Positions 18,421-26,898 of a stretch of 64,000 bases of DNA are shown here, one piece after another. Numbering within the stretch: position 1 is the first letter of the stretch; every line of letters starts with the position of its first letter. The notes below the pieces were generated by a model that saw only the letters and a program-made list of their open reading frames with translations, was not told the origin of the DNA and ran no database searches. The position numbers and the translations under genes were made by a program. Origin of the DNA: CAZTQN01 sp964615765 (GTDB lineage Bacteria; Planctomycetota; Phycisphaerae; Phycisphaerales; UBA1924); contig CAZTQN010000001.1 of assembly GCA_964615765.1 (NCBI GenBank), positions 62,001 through 126,000 on the forward strand, read 5' to 3'.

Positions 18421-21093
18421 ATGGCGAACGTCGAACGCAAGGCTCAGGTCGATCGCCTGAACACCACCTGCTTCAACGCGCTGGACGCGGCCTACAAGCT
18501 CGCCGCCGCCCGCGCGAACCGCTCGCTCGAACTCGGGCACTGGCTCCACCTGTTCCTGCAGGTTCCCGGCAGCGACCTCCCCCTCATCTTCGCCGCCTTC
18601 AACGTCGACACCGCCCGCGTGCAGAGCGACATCGTCGTCAGCCTCGAGAAACTCCGCCGGGGCAGCGGCGCCCCGCCCACCATCGCCGACTCCGTCGACG
18701 AAGCCATGACCGAGGCCATCCTCTACGCCCTGCTCCGCTTCAAGGAAGCCCGCGTCCGCAGCGGGCACATCCTTCTGGGCGCGATGACGGCCCGCGGCCT
18801 GCGCGAAGAACTCCTCGGCATGTCCGCCGAGCTCAAGAAGATCCCCGTCGAACGCCTCATCGAAGAGTTCCCCAAGATCGTCGCCGGCTCCAGCGAAGAC
18901 GCCGGGCCCGAGCCCGAGCCGATCCCCGGCGACCCCGCCGCCGCCGCCCCCGGCTCTATGGGCCAGCAGGGCGAAGCCGCCCTCGACAAGTTCACCGAGG
19001 ACCTCACCGCCAAGGCCAAATCCGGCAAGATGGACCCGGTCGTCGGGCGCGATCCCGAGATCCGCCAGTGCATCGACATCCTGATGCGTCGTCGGCAGAA
19101 TAACCCCATCCTCACGGGCGAGGCCGGCGTCGGCAAAACCGCCGTCGTCGAGGGCTTCGCGCAGCGCGTCGCCGCGGGCGACGTCCCGGGCCCCTTGAAG
19201 AACGCCCGCGTGCTCGCGCTCGACGTGGGCCTCCTCCAGGCCGGCGCTAGCGTCAAGGGCGAGTTCGAGTCGCGCCTTCGCAAGGTCATCGACGAGGTCA
19301 AGGCCTCCGCCAAGCCGATCGTCCTGTTCATCGACGAGGCGCACACGCTCGTCGGCGCGGGCGGGGCGGCCGGCCAGAACGACGCCGCCAACCTCCTCAA
19401 GCCCGCCCTCGCCCGCGGGCAGCTCCGCACCATCGCCGCGACCACGCAGGCCGAGTACAAGAAGTACATCGAGAAGGACCCCGCGCTGACGCGCCGGTTC
19501 CAGGTCGTCAAGGTCGACGAGCCCGACGAGAAGCGCGCCCTCATCATGATCCGCCGCCTCGCGGACGTGCTCGAATCCAACTACAAACTCGTTGTGCTCG
19601 ACGAAGCGCTGGAAGCCGCCGTCCGCCTCAGCCGGCGCTACATCCACGGGCGCCAACTCCCCGACAAGGCCGTCAGCCTCATCGAAACCGCGTGCGCCCG
19701 CGTCGCCGTCAGTCACGACGCCACGCCCGGCGAGATCGAGGACACCTCGCGCGAGATCGACGCCGTCAAGGACGAGCTCCGCCTGCTCGCGCGTGAGACG
19801 GCGATCGGCTCCGGCAACGCGGAACGCAACCGCGAACTGACCACCGCCCTCAAAGCCCACGAGGACCGCCTGGCCGACCTGACGCAGCGCTTCGAGAAAG
19901 AACGCGCCATCGTCACGCAGCTCAGCAGCACCTACAAGGCCCTGCGCCAGCCGAGCGACAGCGGCGCGGGCGGCGCCCCCGTCCCCGGCGCACCATCTCC
20001 CGCCGAGCGGGAGCACATGCTCGCGGAGGTCAAGAACCTGCAGACCAAGCTCGCCGCCTTGCAGGGCGAGCGCCCGCTGATGCTCCCCGCGGTCGACGCC
20101 AACGTCGTCGCCAAGGTCGTTGCCGACTGGACGGGCGTGCCGGTCGGACGCATGGTCCGCGACGAGGCCGAGGGCGTGCTCAAGCTGGGTCAGACGCTCA
20201 ACCAGCGCGTCATCGGGCAGCGGCACGCGCTCGACGCCATCGCCAGCCGCATCCAGCTCAGCCGCGCCAAGCTCGACAACCCCGGCCGCCCCATCGGCGT
20301 GTTCATGCTCGTCGGGCCCTCCGGTGTCGGCAAGACGGAAACCGCCGTCGCGCTCGCCGAGACGCTCTACGGCGGGCCGCAGGCCCTCATCACCATCAAC
20401 ATGAGCGAGTTCCAGGAGGCCCACAAGGTCTCCACGCTCATGGGCTCGCCCCCCGGCTATGTCGGCTACGGGCAGGGCGGCGTGCTCACCGAAGCCGTCC
20501 GCCGCCGCCCCTACTCCATCGTCCTGCTCGACGAAGTCGAGAAGGCCCACTCGGACGTCCACGAGATCTTCTTCCAGGTCTTCGACAAGGGCATGATGAA
20601 GGACTCCGAAGGCGTCGACATCGACTTCAAGAACACCATCATCCTGCTCACTTCCAACGCCGGCACCGAAGTCATCACCGACCTCTGCCAGGATCCCGCG
20701 CTGAGGCCCGACCCCGACGCGCTCGGCAAGGCTCTCCGCGAGCCGCTGCTCAAGGTCTTCCCGCCCGCCCTCCTGGGGCGCATCAACGTCATCCCGTACT
20801 ACCCGCTCTCCGACGAGATGATCCGCGGCATCATCAAGCTCCAGTTCCGCAAAATCGAGGACCGCGTCCGCGACGGGCACAAGGTCGCCTTCACCTACGA
20901 CCCCGAAGTCGTCGAGACCGTCGCCCAGCGCACCACCGAGAGCGAGTCCGGCGCTCGTGCCATCGACGCCATCATCACCCGCCAGATGCTCCCGCGCATC
21001 GGGCGCGAAATCCTCGAACGCGTCGTCAGCGGCGAGCCCGTCCGCCGCGTCCATGTCAGCGTCAAGAACGGCGAGTTCGAGTACGCCTTCTAA
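18421..21093 (+). CDS. clpV: ClpV (TssH), AAA+ ATPase that recycles the contracted sheath
   Basis: An 890-residue Clp/Hsp100 protein. Order of domains: N-terminal double Clp repeat (about residues 1-150), an acidic Pro-rich linker, first AAA+ domain with Walker A GEAGVGKTAVVEG and Walker B VLFIDEAHTLVG, coiled middle domain (about 430-560), second AAA+ domain with GPSGVGKTETAV and IVLLDEVEKAHSDV, and a C-terminal ClpB-D2-like small domain. ClpV rather than ClpB is inferred from the cluster and the N-terminal HWLHLFLQ-type domain. It unfolds TssC from contracted sheaths. Confidence 0.93.
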   Translation: MANVERKAQVDRLNTTCFNALDAAYKLAAARANRSLELGHWLHLFLQVPGSDLPLIFAAFNVDTARVQSDIVVSLEKLRRGSGAPPTIADSVDEAMTEAILYALLRFKEARVRSGHILLGAMTARGLREELLGMSAELKKIPVERLIEEFPKIVAGSSEDAGPEPEPIPGDPAAAAPGSMGQQGEAALDKFTEDLTAKAKSGKMDPVVGRDPEIRQCIDILMRRRQNNPILTGEAGVGKTAVVEGFAQRVAAGDVPGPLKNARVLALDVGLLQAGASVKGEFESRLRKVIDEVKASAKPIVLFIDEAHTLVGAGGAAGQNDAANLLKPALARGQLRTIAATTQAEYKKYIEKDPALTRRFQVVKVDEPDEKRALIMIRRLADVLESNYKLVVLDEALEAAVRLSRRYIHGRQLPDKAVSLIETACARVAVSHDATPGEIEDTSREIDAVKDELRLLARETAIGSGNAERNRELTTALKAHEDRLADLTQRFEKERAIVTQLSSTYKALRQPSDSGAGGAPVPGAPSPAEREHMLAEVKNLQTKLAALQGERPLMLPAVDANVVAKVVADWTGVPVGRMVRDEAEGVLKLGQTLNQRVIGQRHALDAIASRIQLSRAKLDNPGRPIGVFMLVGPSGVGKTETAVALAETLYGGPQALITINMSEFQEAHKVSTLMGSPPGYVGYGQGGVLTEAVRRRPYSIVLLDEVEKAHSDVHEIFFQVFDKGMMKDSEGVDIDFKNTIILLTSNAGTEVITDLCQDPALRPDPDALGKALREPLLKVFPPALLGRINVIPYYPLSDEMIRGIIKLQFRKIEDRVRDGHKVAFTYDPEVVETVAQRTTESESGARAIDAIITRQMLPRIGREILERVVSGEPVRRVHVSVKNGEFEYAF

Positions 21094-21126
21094 CCCCCGC
21101 TCCCTCCCCCGTCCCGTCCGACACCC

Positions 21127-22047
21127 ATGCCCGGCTTCGAGGACATCTTCCGCATCGAGCAGCGCGGCGCCATCAACCCCGCCGCCGTGCTGCTGCGCCC
21201 CGCCAGCCCGATCAGCCCGTCTCTCCGCGGCCCGCTCTGCCTGCGCAACGCCGAGCTTGACGTCGCCATCGCCGAAGCTGTTGCCGTTCTGTCTTCAATG
21301 ACGCCGCTCAGCCTCGCGAGCGTCATCCAGCCCGTCAGCCGCGCCATCGCCCGGGCCGAGTTTTCGGTCGATCTTCACTGGCGCGACGACCTGCAGCGGC
21401 TCTACGGCTTGCTCGTCGCGCAATACGCCCACACCCGCCTCAGCGTCCGCGAGAAGCGCGAACTCCGCGACCGCGTCGTCAACGGCAAATCCGCCAAGGT
21501 CTCCACCCCGATCAACCGCGGCGACGAGATCGACGACATGTGGACCGAGGCCGGCGGCTCCGACAAAGCCCGCGACGACGACCGCTTCTGGTGCGCCGCC
21601 TTCGTGTATCACTGCCACCTCACCGCCGCCACCATGCTCGGCGGCGAGACCACCTGCCCACGCACCACCTGGGCCGGCGGCATGTGGCACGGCAACAGCA
21701 AACTCAACACCCGCTGGACCAAGGCCCAGGTCCTCGCCACCCGCGAGGAAACCATCCGCCCCGGCGACGTTTTCGTCTTCGACGGCAAAAGCGGCGGGGA
21801 AATCACCACCGGCAAGTTCTTTTCCGGACACACCGGCTTGGTCACACACGTCACCCGCTCCCCCCAGGCGCGCAACAACGACACCGTCGCCATCGACACT
21901 ATCGAAGGAAACACCAACACCGGTGGCTCGCGCGACGGTGACGGCGTCTACCTCCGCACCGACCGCTTTGCAAACAAACGCGTCTATGGCTTCGTTCGTC
22001 CCCGCCTCCGCTTCCCCTGGTGCGCCAAGGCCGAGCCCATCAAATAG
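21127..22047 (+). CDS. CHAP-like cysteine hydrolase, candidate T6SS effector
   Basis: A 306-residue protein lying between clpV and vgrG. The N-terminal 130 residues are unrecognised. The C-terminal half resembles a CHAP/NlpC-type amidase: a catalytic-type Cys156 in RFWCAAFVYHCH, the RPGDVFVFDG strand at about 211-220, His235 in SGHTGLVTHV, and Glu260/Asn262 in IEGNTN as the likely third residue. Such enzymes cut peptide bonds in cell-wall peptidoglycan and are a recurrent class of T6SS effector (family knowledge). No secretion signal is visible, as expected for T6SS cargo. A self-directed cell-wall enzyme used in assembly is the alternative. No dedicated immunity gene is adjacent. Confidence 0.7.
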   Translation: MPGFEDIFRIEQRGAINPAAVLLRPASPISPSLRGPLCLRNAELDVAIAEAVAVLSSMTPLSLASVIQPVSRAIARAEFSVDLHWRDDLQRLYGLLVAQYAHTRLSVREKRELRDRVVNGKSAKVSTPINRGDEIDDMWTEAGGSDKARDDDRFWCAAFVYHCHLTAATMLGGETTCPRTTWAGGMWHGNSKLNTRWTKAQVLATREETIRPGDVFVFDGKSGGEITTGKFFSGHTGLVTHVTRSPQARNNDTVAIDTIEGNTNTGGSRDGDGVYLRTDRFANKRVYGFVRPRLRFPWCAKAEPIK

Positions 22048-22199
22048 TGAGCCGGCGGTGGCAGCAGGGGGGGAGGGGGGGGGGATTGGTCAGGAAGTTG
22101 GAGTGGCGGGTCGGGGGTGTGGGTGGGGGGGTCGGTCGGTCGGGTGGAGCGGGCGCCCGCTCGCGAGTCGGTCCCGCACGCGTCGTTGAAGGATGAGTC
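22048..22199 (+). other. G-rich spacer upstream of vgrG
   Basis: The 152-base spacer contains runs of seven and ten G residues at 22067-22084 and more G-runs to about 22144, potentially quadruplex-forming. The vgrG ribosome-binding site, AAGGATGAGTC, lies at its end. No gene is supported. Confidence 0.5.
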
Positions 22200-24629
22200 A
22201 TGCCCCCCAGCACCCTCGCCAAAGCCCGCAACATCGCCATCGAACGCGCCGCGGACATCGGCTCGCCCCTGCTGCTGGAGTCCTTCTCCTACACCGAGGC
22301 CTTCTCGACGCCCTACCGACTCGCCGTCCGCGTCACCACCGAGAAATCCAAGGACGTTGACGCCGACAAGCTCCTCGGCACGCCGCTCACGCTCCGCGTC
22401 AAGCGCGACGCCAAGGCCACCCGCTATTTCGACGGCGTGGTCGTCCGCGTCGTGCAGAACCAGCGCCTCCGCGAGCGCCCGCAGTTCGACCTCACCGTCG
22501 TCCCCAAGTTCTGGCTGCTGACCCGCACCAGCGACTGCCGCGTCTACCAGAGCAAGACCGTCGTCGAGATCATCGAAGAAGTCTTCGCCCGCGCCGGCAT
22601 CAAGAACACGCTCGACACGGCCCACCTCAAGGGCAAGTACGACCCGCACGACTTCCTCGTCCAGTACCGCGAGACCGCCTTCAACTTCGTCTCCCGCCTC
22701 ATGGAGTTCGAAGGCATCTACTACTACTTCACGCACAGCAAGAGCGGGCACAAGATCGTCCTCGCCGACAAGCCCGCCAGCCACAAGCCCGTCAGCGACC
22801 TCTCCGCGGCCCCGTCGATCCCGTTCCACCCGCCGACGGACCAAGTGAAGGGCGAGCGCATAACCGACTGGCGCGCCGAGGCCGAGCTCACCACCGAACA
22901 GGTCTCCCTGCAAGCCTTCGACTTCAAAGCCCCCGCCACCAAGCCGAGCGCCACCGAACCGCTCGACCACAAGGCCCGCCTCCCCGGCTCGGAGATCTTC
23001 GACTATCCCGTCGAGTTCCACATCCCCGCTCAGGCCAAGCGCTACGCCAAGCTCCGCGCCGAAGAACTCGCGGCCGCCGCACTGATCCAGGAGGGCGAGA
23101 CCAACGCCCGCACCATCACCGTGGGCGGCAAGTTCAAACTCACCGACCCCAACGGCTACCTCCGCAAGTCCCAGGTGCGCGAGCACACCGTCACCGCGGT
23201 CTCCATCACCGGACGCGTCAACGACTACCGCAGCAACGGCAAGTCCGCCGACGACGAGTTCACCTGCTCGTTCCGCTGCATCCCCTCCAACCGCGTCTTC
23301 CGCCCCGCCCGCGTGACGCCCAAGCCCGTCGTCGCCGGCTCGCAGACGGCCACCGTCGTCGGGCCCAGCGGCTCCGAAGTCCACACCGACGCGCTCGGCC
23401 GCGTCCGCGTCCAGTTCCACTGGGACCGCCACGGCAAGAACGACGAGAACTCCTCCTGCTGGGTCCGCGTCTCCCAGCCCTGGGCCGGCAAGGGCTACGG
23501 CGGGGTCAACATCCCGCGCATCGGCGTCGAAGTCATCGTCGACTTCCTCGAAGGCGACCCCGACCGCCCCATCATCGTCGGCCGCGTCTACAACAAAGCC
23601 ACCATGCCCTACGGCTCCCAAGCCGGCAAGGTGGAGTATGACCGCAGCGACTCCAAGCGCGCCCTCGTGAAGGCGCAGGCCGTCTCCGCCCACAACGCCG
23701 CCCTCGCGCTCGGCGGCATGGCCGGGCCCGCCGCCATCGCCGCCGCCGCCGCCGTCTTCCCCCTCATCGCCGCCGTCCTCGCCAAACTCGGCAAGGCCGC
23801 CGACAAGACCGCCGTCAGCAACTCCGACGAAGTCGGCGCGGCGCACATGATGACCAGCTTCAAGTCCGAAAGCCTCGGCGGCAGTGGGGGGTCCAACGAA
23901 CTGACGATGAACGACACGGGGGGCAACGAGAGCCTCTTCCTCAAGGCCCAGAAGACCTACGTCCTCTTCGTCGGCGAAAACGCCTACGAAACCGTCACCC
24001 AGAACCTCACCATCGACATCGGCAAGGACCGCACCACCACCATCGGCGAGGACGACACCCTCACCATCGACCAGGACAGCATCACCAAAGTCGGCCGCCA
24101 CTACACGCTCAACGTCGACAGCAACAGCGCCGTCACCATCAACGGCCACGCGACGCAGACCGTCAACGGCAAGCACAAGACCAACACGATCAACACCAAG
24201 TTCTTCGAGACGGTCAAGGACGACGTCAAGATCCATTACCTCGCCAAGCACGACCTCACCATCGACGACACGTCGACGACGATCGTGAAGAAGGCGGTGA
24301 AGGTGGAATCCTCCGAGGAGACCATCCTCCACCTCGCGAAGAAGAACATCACCACCGAGTCCGTGGAAGAGTCCATCCTCACCAAGGCCAAGAAGGCCAT
24401 CACGCTTGAAGCGACCGACGAGCAGATCGAGTTCAAGTGCGGCCAGTCCTCCATGGTCCTGAAGAAGGACGGCACGATCGAGATCAAGGGAAAGGACGTC
24501 AAGATCTCCGGCACCAACAACATCGAGATCAAGGCGACCGCGAAGCTGGACAACGCCGGCGCCACGATCTCCAGCGCCGCGAGCACCATGCACGAGATCA
24601 AGGGAACGCCCGTCAAGATCAACTGCTAA
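22200..24629 (+). CDS. vgrG: VgrG (TssI), T6SS spike protein
   Basis: An 809-residue protein. The gp27-like base runs from about residue 15 (PLLLESFSYTEAF, then VVEIIEEVFARAGI and DFLVQYRETAFNFVSRLME with EGIYYYF). The gp5 OB-fold follows (VVGPSGSEVHTDALGRVRVQFHW in shorter pieces, WVRVSQPWAGKGYG, PRIGVEVIVDFLEGDPDRPI). Next comes an unusual Ala/Leu-rich hydrophobic stretch at about 497-535. The C-terminal 200 residues form repetitive needle strands (LTIDIGKDRTTTIGE, then a KKAVKVESSEE-type segment) ending IKGTPVKINC. VgrG trimers cap the Hcp tube and carry a PAAR tip. The PAAR gene follows nine bases later. Confidence 0.93.
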   Translation: MPPSTLAKARNIAIERAADIGSPLLLESFSYTEAFSTPYRLAVRVTTEKSKDVDADKLLGTPLTLRVKRDAKATRYFDGVVVRVVQNQRLRERPQFDLTVVPKFWLLTRTSDCRVYQSKTVVEIIEEVFARAGIKNTLDTAHLKGKYDPHDFLVQYRETAFNFVSRLMEFEGIYYYFTHSKSGHKIVLADKPASHKPVSDLSAAPSIPFHPPTDQVKGERITDWRAEAELTTEQVSLQAFDFKAPATKPSATEPLDHKARLPGSEIFDYPVEFHIPAQAKRYAKLRAEELAAAALIQEGETNARTITVGGKFKLTDPNGYLRKSQVREHTVTAVSITGRVNDYRSNGKSADDEFTCSFRCIPSNRVFRPARVTPKPVVAGSQTATVVGPSGSEVHTDALGRVRVQFHWDRHGKNDENSSCWVRVSQPWAGKGYGGVNIPRIGVEVIVDFLEGDPDRPIIVGRVYNKATMPYGSQAGKVEYDRSDSKRALVKAQAVSAHNAALALGGMAGPAAIAAAAAVFPLIAAVLAKLGKAADKTAVSNSDEVGAAHMMTSFKSESLGGSGGSNELTMNDTGGNESLFLKAQKTYVLFVGENAYETVTQNLTIDIGKDRTTTIGEDDTLTIDQDSITKVGRHYTLNVDSNSAVTINGHATQTVNGKHKTNTINTKFFETVKDDVKIHYLAKHDLTIDDTSTTIVKKAVKVESSEETILHLAKKNITTESVEESILTKAKKAITLEATDEQIEFKCGQSSMVLKKDGTIEIKGKDVKISGTNNIEIKATAKLDNAGATISSAASTMHEIKGTPVKINC

Positions 24630-24638
24630 GGACCGACC

Positions 24639-25385
24639 ATGGGCCAGCCGGCCGCACGAACCGGAGACAATCATGTGTGCCCGATGCAGATCCCGGGCAC
24701 GCCGCCGATCCCCCACGTCGGCGGCCCCGTCGGCCCGGCAGCGACCAAGACGCTCATCGGCGGCGTCCCCGCCGCGCGCATCGGCGATCAGTGCATCTGC
24801 ACCGGCATGGGCGGCGCCCCGGTCGATCCCGTCGCCAAAGGCGAGCCCAGCGTCCTCATCGAGGGCAAGCCCGCCGCACGTCTCGGCGATATGACGGGTC
24901 ACGGCGGCGTCATCGGCGCCGGCTGCCCCACCGTGCTCATCGGCTTCGGCGGCGGACCGTTTGCATCGATCGACGACGCCGCCAGGGCCGCGCTCACCGC
25001 CGCCAACCTGCTCTCTATTCACGACAACCTCGAGTACGGCGGCGTCATCTACCGCGGGCCCGACGGTAATTACTACTACACCGGCCCCAGCCAGGGCTCC
25101 CCGACCGGCTTCAACCCAAGCGCCACTCCCGCCCCGCCCGGAACAACCCAAGTCGGTGACTACCACACCCACGGCGACTATTCCATCGTCGACCCGAGCG
25201 GCAACATCGTCCGTACCAGCAACCCGGCGATGGATGACTTCAACAGCGACAACTTCTCCGCCCAGGACAAAGTCGGTATCGCCGCGGACGGCGCTGGCGT
25301 CCCCGGATACACCGGCTACCTCGGAACCCCAAGCGGTACCTTCCGAAGATACGATCCTGCCACAAACTCGGATACCGTCCTATGA
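24639..25385 (+). CDS. PAAR tip protein with C-terminal DUF4329-like (JAMM-like) domain, candidate T6SS effector
   Basis: A 248-residue two-domain protein. Residues 1-105 are a PAAR domain: AARTGD, GVPAARIGDQCIC, KPAARLGDMTGHGG and GCPTVLIG give the repeated turn and Cys/His zinc ligands that sharpen the VgrG tip. Residues about 130-248 match the pattern I know as DUF4329: EYGGVIYRGPDGNYYYT, YHTHGDYS, NFSAQD, then GYLGTPSGTFRRYDP. Glu132, His176, His178, Ser207 and Asp210 make a metalloprotease-like E/HxH/SxxD set, but the HxH-to-SxxD spacing is longer than in classic JAMM enzymes. A toxin role is inferred from the fusion to PAAR and the coupled downstream gene. Confidence 0.82.
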   Translation: MGQPAARTGDNHVCPMQIPGTPPIPHVGGPVGPAATKTLIGGVPAARIGDQCICTGMGGAPVDPVAKGEPSVLIEGKPAARLGDMTGHGGVIGAGCPTVLIGFGGGPFASIDDAARAALTAANLLSIHDNLEYGGVIYRGPDGNYYYTGPSQGSPTGFNPSATPAPPGTTQVGDYHTHGDYSIVDPSGNIVRTSNPAMDDFNSDNFSAQDKVGIAADGAGVPGYTGYLGTPSGTFRRYDPATNSDTVL

Positions 25386-25993
25386 CCGTTCGAGTTGTCC
25401 TTTGCGGCCTGCTCGCGCTCTGCGTCGGTTGCGAACGCAAAGAGCGCGCCGCCCCTGCCGGAACACAGGAGAGTCACGTCATGCCCGCTCCGCTCACGGT
25501 GGTCGATGAAATCTCCGGCGCCGAGTTTCTCTCCGTTCAGGCCGCCGCCGCTGTCCTCGTCGACCGCGCGGTGTCATGGAACAACTTCCGCGTCCACGCC
25601 GCCGAGAAGGCTCAGCTCGTGATCTTCGAGCGTCTGGAGAGCGCGATCCGGCCCGGGCACGCCCGCGTTTACGCGGTCCGCCTCCCCGCCACCGAGCTTC
25701 AGGAAGCAGCCGCCATCGACCTGCTGCAAGGCCCGACCAAGGTCCCGGTGGAACGTTCCATCCGCGGCGAGTCCGTCGCCTTCATCAGCGCAGCGGTCCG
25801 CGAACTTTCGCGCCGTTCCCTCGACCCGACGAAGTACCGCATCCGCCTCATTCAAGACGCCGGCCGACACATCGTCGCGTTCTCAGACGTCAACGTCCCC
25901 GCGGGCTCGCGTGCCGCGCCCGCCATCCCCGGCTTCGAAGCGGAGATCTCCCCGACGGATTACTCCGTCATTCGCGCCAACTTCGTGCGCTGA
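25382..25993 (+). CDS. Probable lipoprotein, candidate immunity protein for the PAAR-DUF4329 protein
   Basis: A 203-residue protein with a short export signal (VLCGLLALCVGC) and Cys17 as the possible lipidation site; the lipobox CVGC is atypical at position -3. The mature part (about 170 residues) is soluble, with no family I recognise; segments such as LVIFERLESAIRPGHARVYA and DPTKYRIRLIQDAGR suggest an alpha/beta fold. Its ATG overlaps the PAAR gene stop as ATGA, so it is translationally coupled. Location and predicted periplasmic anchoring fit an immunity protein acting where an injected hydrolase would act. Its end overlaps the convergent permease gene by 34 bases. Confidence 0.6.
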   Translation: MTVRVVLCGLLALCVGCERKERAAPAGTQESHVMPAPLTVVDEISGAEFLSVQAAAAVLVDRAVSWNNFRVHAAEKAQLVIFERLESAIRPGHARVYAVRLPATELQEAAAIDLLQGPTKVPVERSIRGESVAFISAAVRELSRRSLDPTKYRIRLIQDAGRHIVAFSDVNVPAGSRAAPAIPGFEAEISPTDYSVIRANFVR

Positions 25994-26898
25994 GCTCGCC
26001 CGCCGAGCACCCCGCGCACCACCCCAACCACCCCCAACCCCGCCCCACCCACCACCACAATCATCCCCGCCGCGTTCACGGCGTCCTTCCCGAACCACCC
26101 CGGCACAGCGCTCGCCGCGACGTACCCGATCACCGCGCTCGCCAGCGCCAAGATCACACTCAGCACGATCTGCGTCCTCAGCCGATCCGTCAGCAGCCGC
26201 GCCGTCGCCGCCGGGACCACGAGCATCCCGATCACCAGGATCGAGCCGACGGCCTCGAACGACGCCACCGTCGCCACCGCCACGAACACCATCAGCACCT
26301 GGTGCAAGAGCCCCGCGCTGAACCCCAGCGACGTCGACAGCCCCGGGTCGAACGCGCTCAGCCGCAGTTCCTTGTACAGCCCGACGATCAGCCCGACGGT
26401 GATCACCAGCGCGATCGCCAGTGTCGCCACCGGCCGCGGCGTCGCCTCCAGCGTCCGCACGCTCCACAGCTCGCTCACCGTCCGCGGCGCGTCATACCAC
26501 GCCAGCGTCTCGAGCTGCCCGTGCAGCACGCAGTCCGCGTCAAGGTCTACCTGCCGCGCCGCGCCCGTCTCGAGCAGCAGCACCCCGAGCGCAAACAGCA
26601 CGCTGAACACCACGCCCATCGCGGCCCCCGGCTCGACGCGCCCGAACCGCTTCACCAGTTCCACCAGCACCGCCGTCGCCACGCCCGCGCACGCCGCCCC
26701 GATGAACATCGCCCCCGGGCTCCGCGTCCCCGCGATCAGGAACGCGATCACCAGCCCCGGCAGCACGCTGTGACTGATCGCGTCCCCCATCAGGCTCAGC
26801 CGGCGCAGCACCAGGAAGTTCCCCACCAGCGCGCACGTTACCGCCGCCAGACACGCGGCTGTCAGCGGGAACAGGTCCAGCCCGATGTTCAGCGTCAT
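25960..26898 (-). CDS. Zn/Mn-type ABC transporter permease (second permease)
   Basis: A 312-residue membrane protein of the ZnuB/MntB family with about eight hydrophobic segments. It carries family motifs LRRLSLMGDAISHSVLPG near residue 32, AAMGVVFSVLFALG and SFEAVGSILVIGMLVVPAATA. The start ATG at 26898 overlaps the upstream permease stop by four bases. It is the last gene of a four-gene uptake operon running leftward. Its substrate (Zn, Mn or Fe(II)) cannot be set from sequence; the DtxR-type regulator next door makes Mn or Fe slightly likelier than Zn. Confidence 0.88.
   Translation of the reverse strand: MTLNIGLDLFPLTAACLAAVTCALVGNFLVLRRLSLMGDAISHSVLPGLVIAFLIAGTRSPGAMFIGAACAGVATAVLVELVKRFGRVEPGAAMGVVFSVLFALGVLLLETGAARQVDLDADCVLHGQLETLAWYDAPRTVSELWSVRTLEATPRPVATLAIALVITVGLIVGLYKELRLSAFDPGLSTSLGFSAGLLHQVLMVFVAVATVASFEAVGSILVIGMLVVPAATARLLTDRLRTQIVLSVILALASAVIGYVAASAVPGWFGKDAVNAAGMIVVVGGAGLGVVGVVRGVLGGRAQRTKLARMTE

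Noticed and set aside
17167..21054. Very long open frame (about 1,295 codons) opposite tssG and clpV
   Set aside because: It runs antisense to well-conserved genes and its composition (Gly/Ala/Arg/Val/Asp only) is that of a GC-rich shadow frame.
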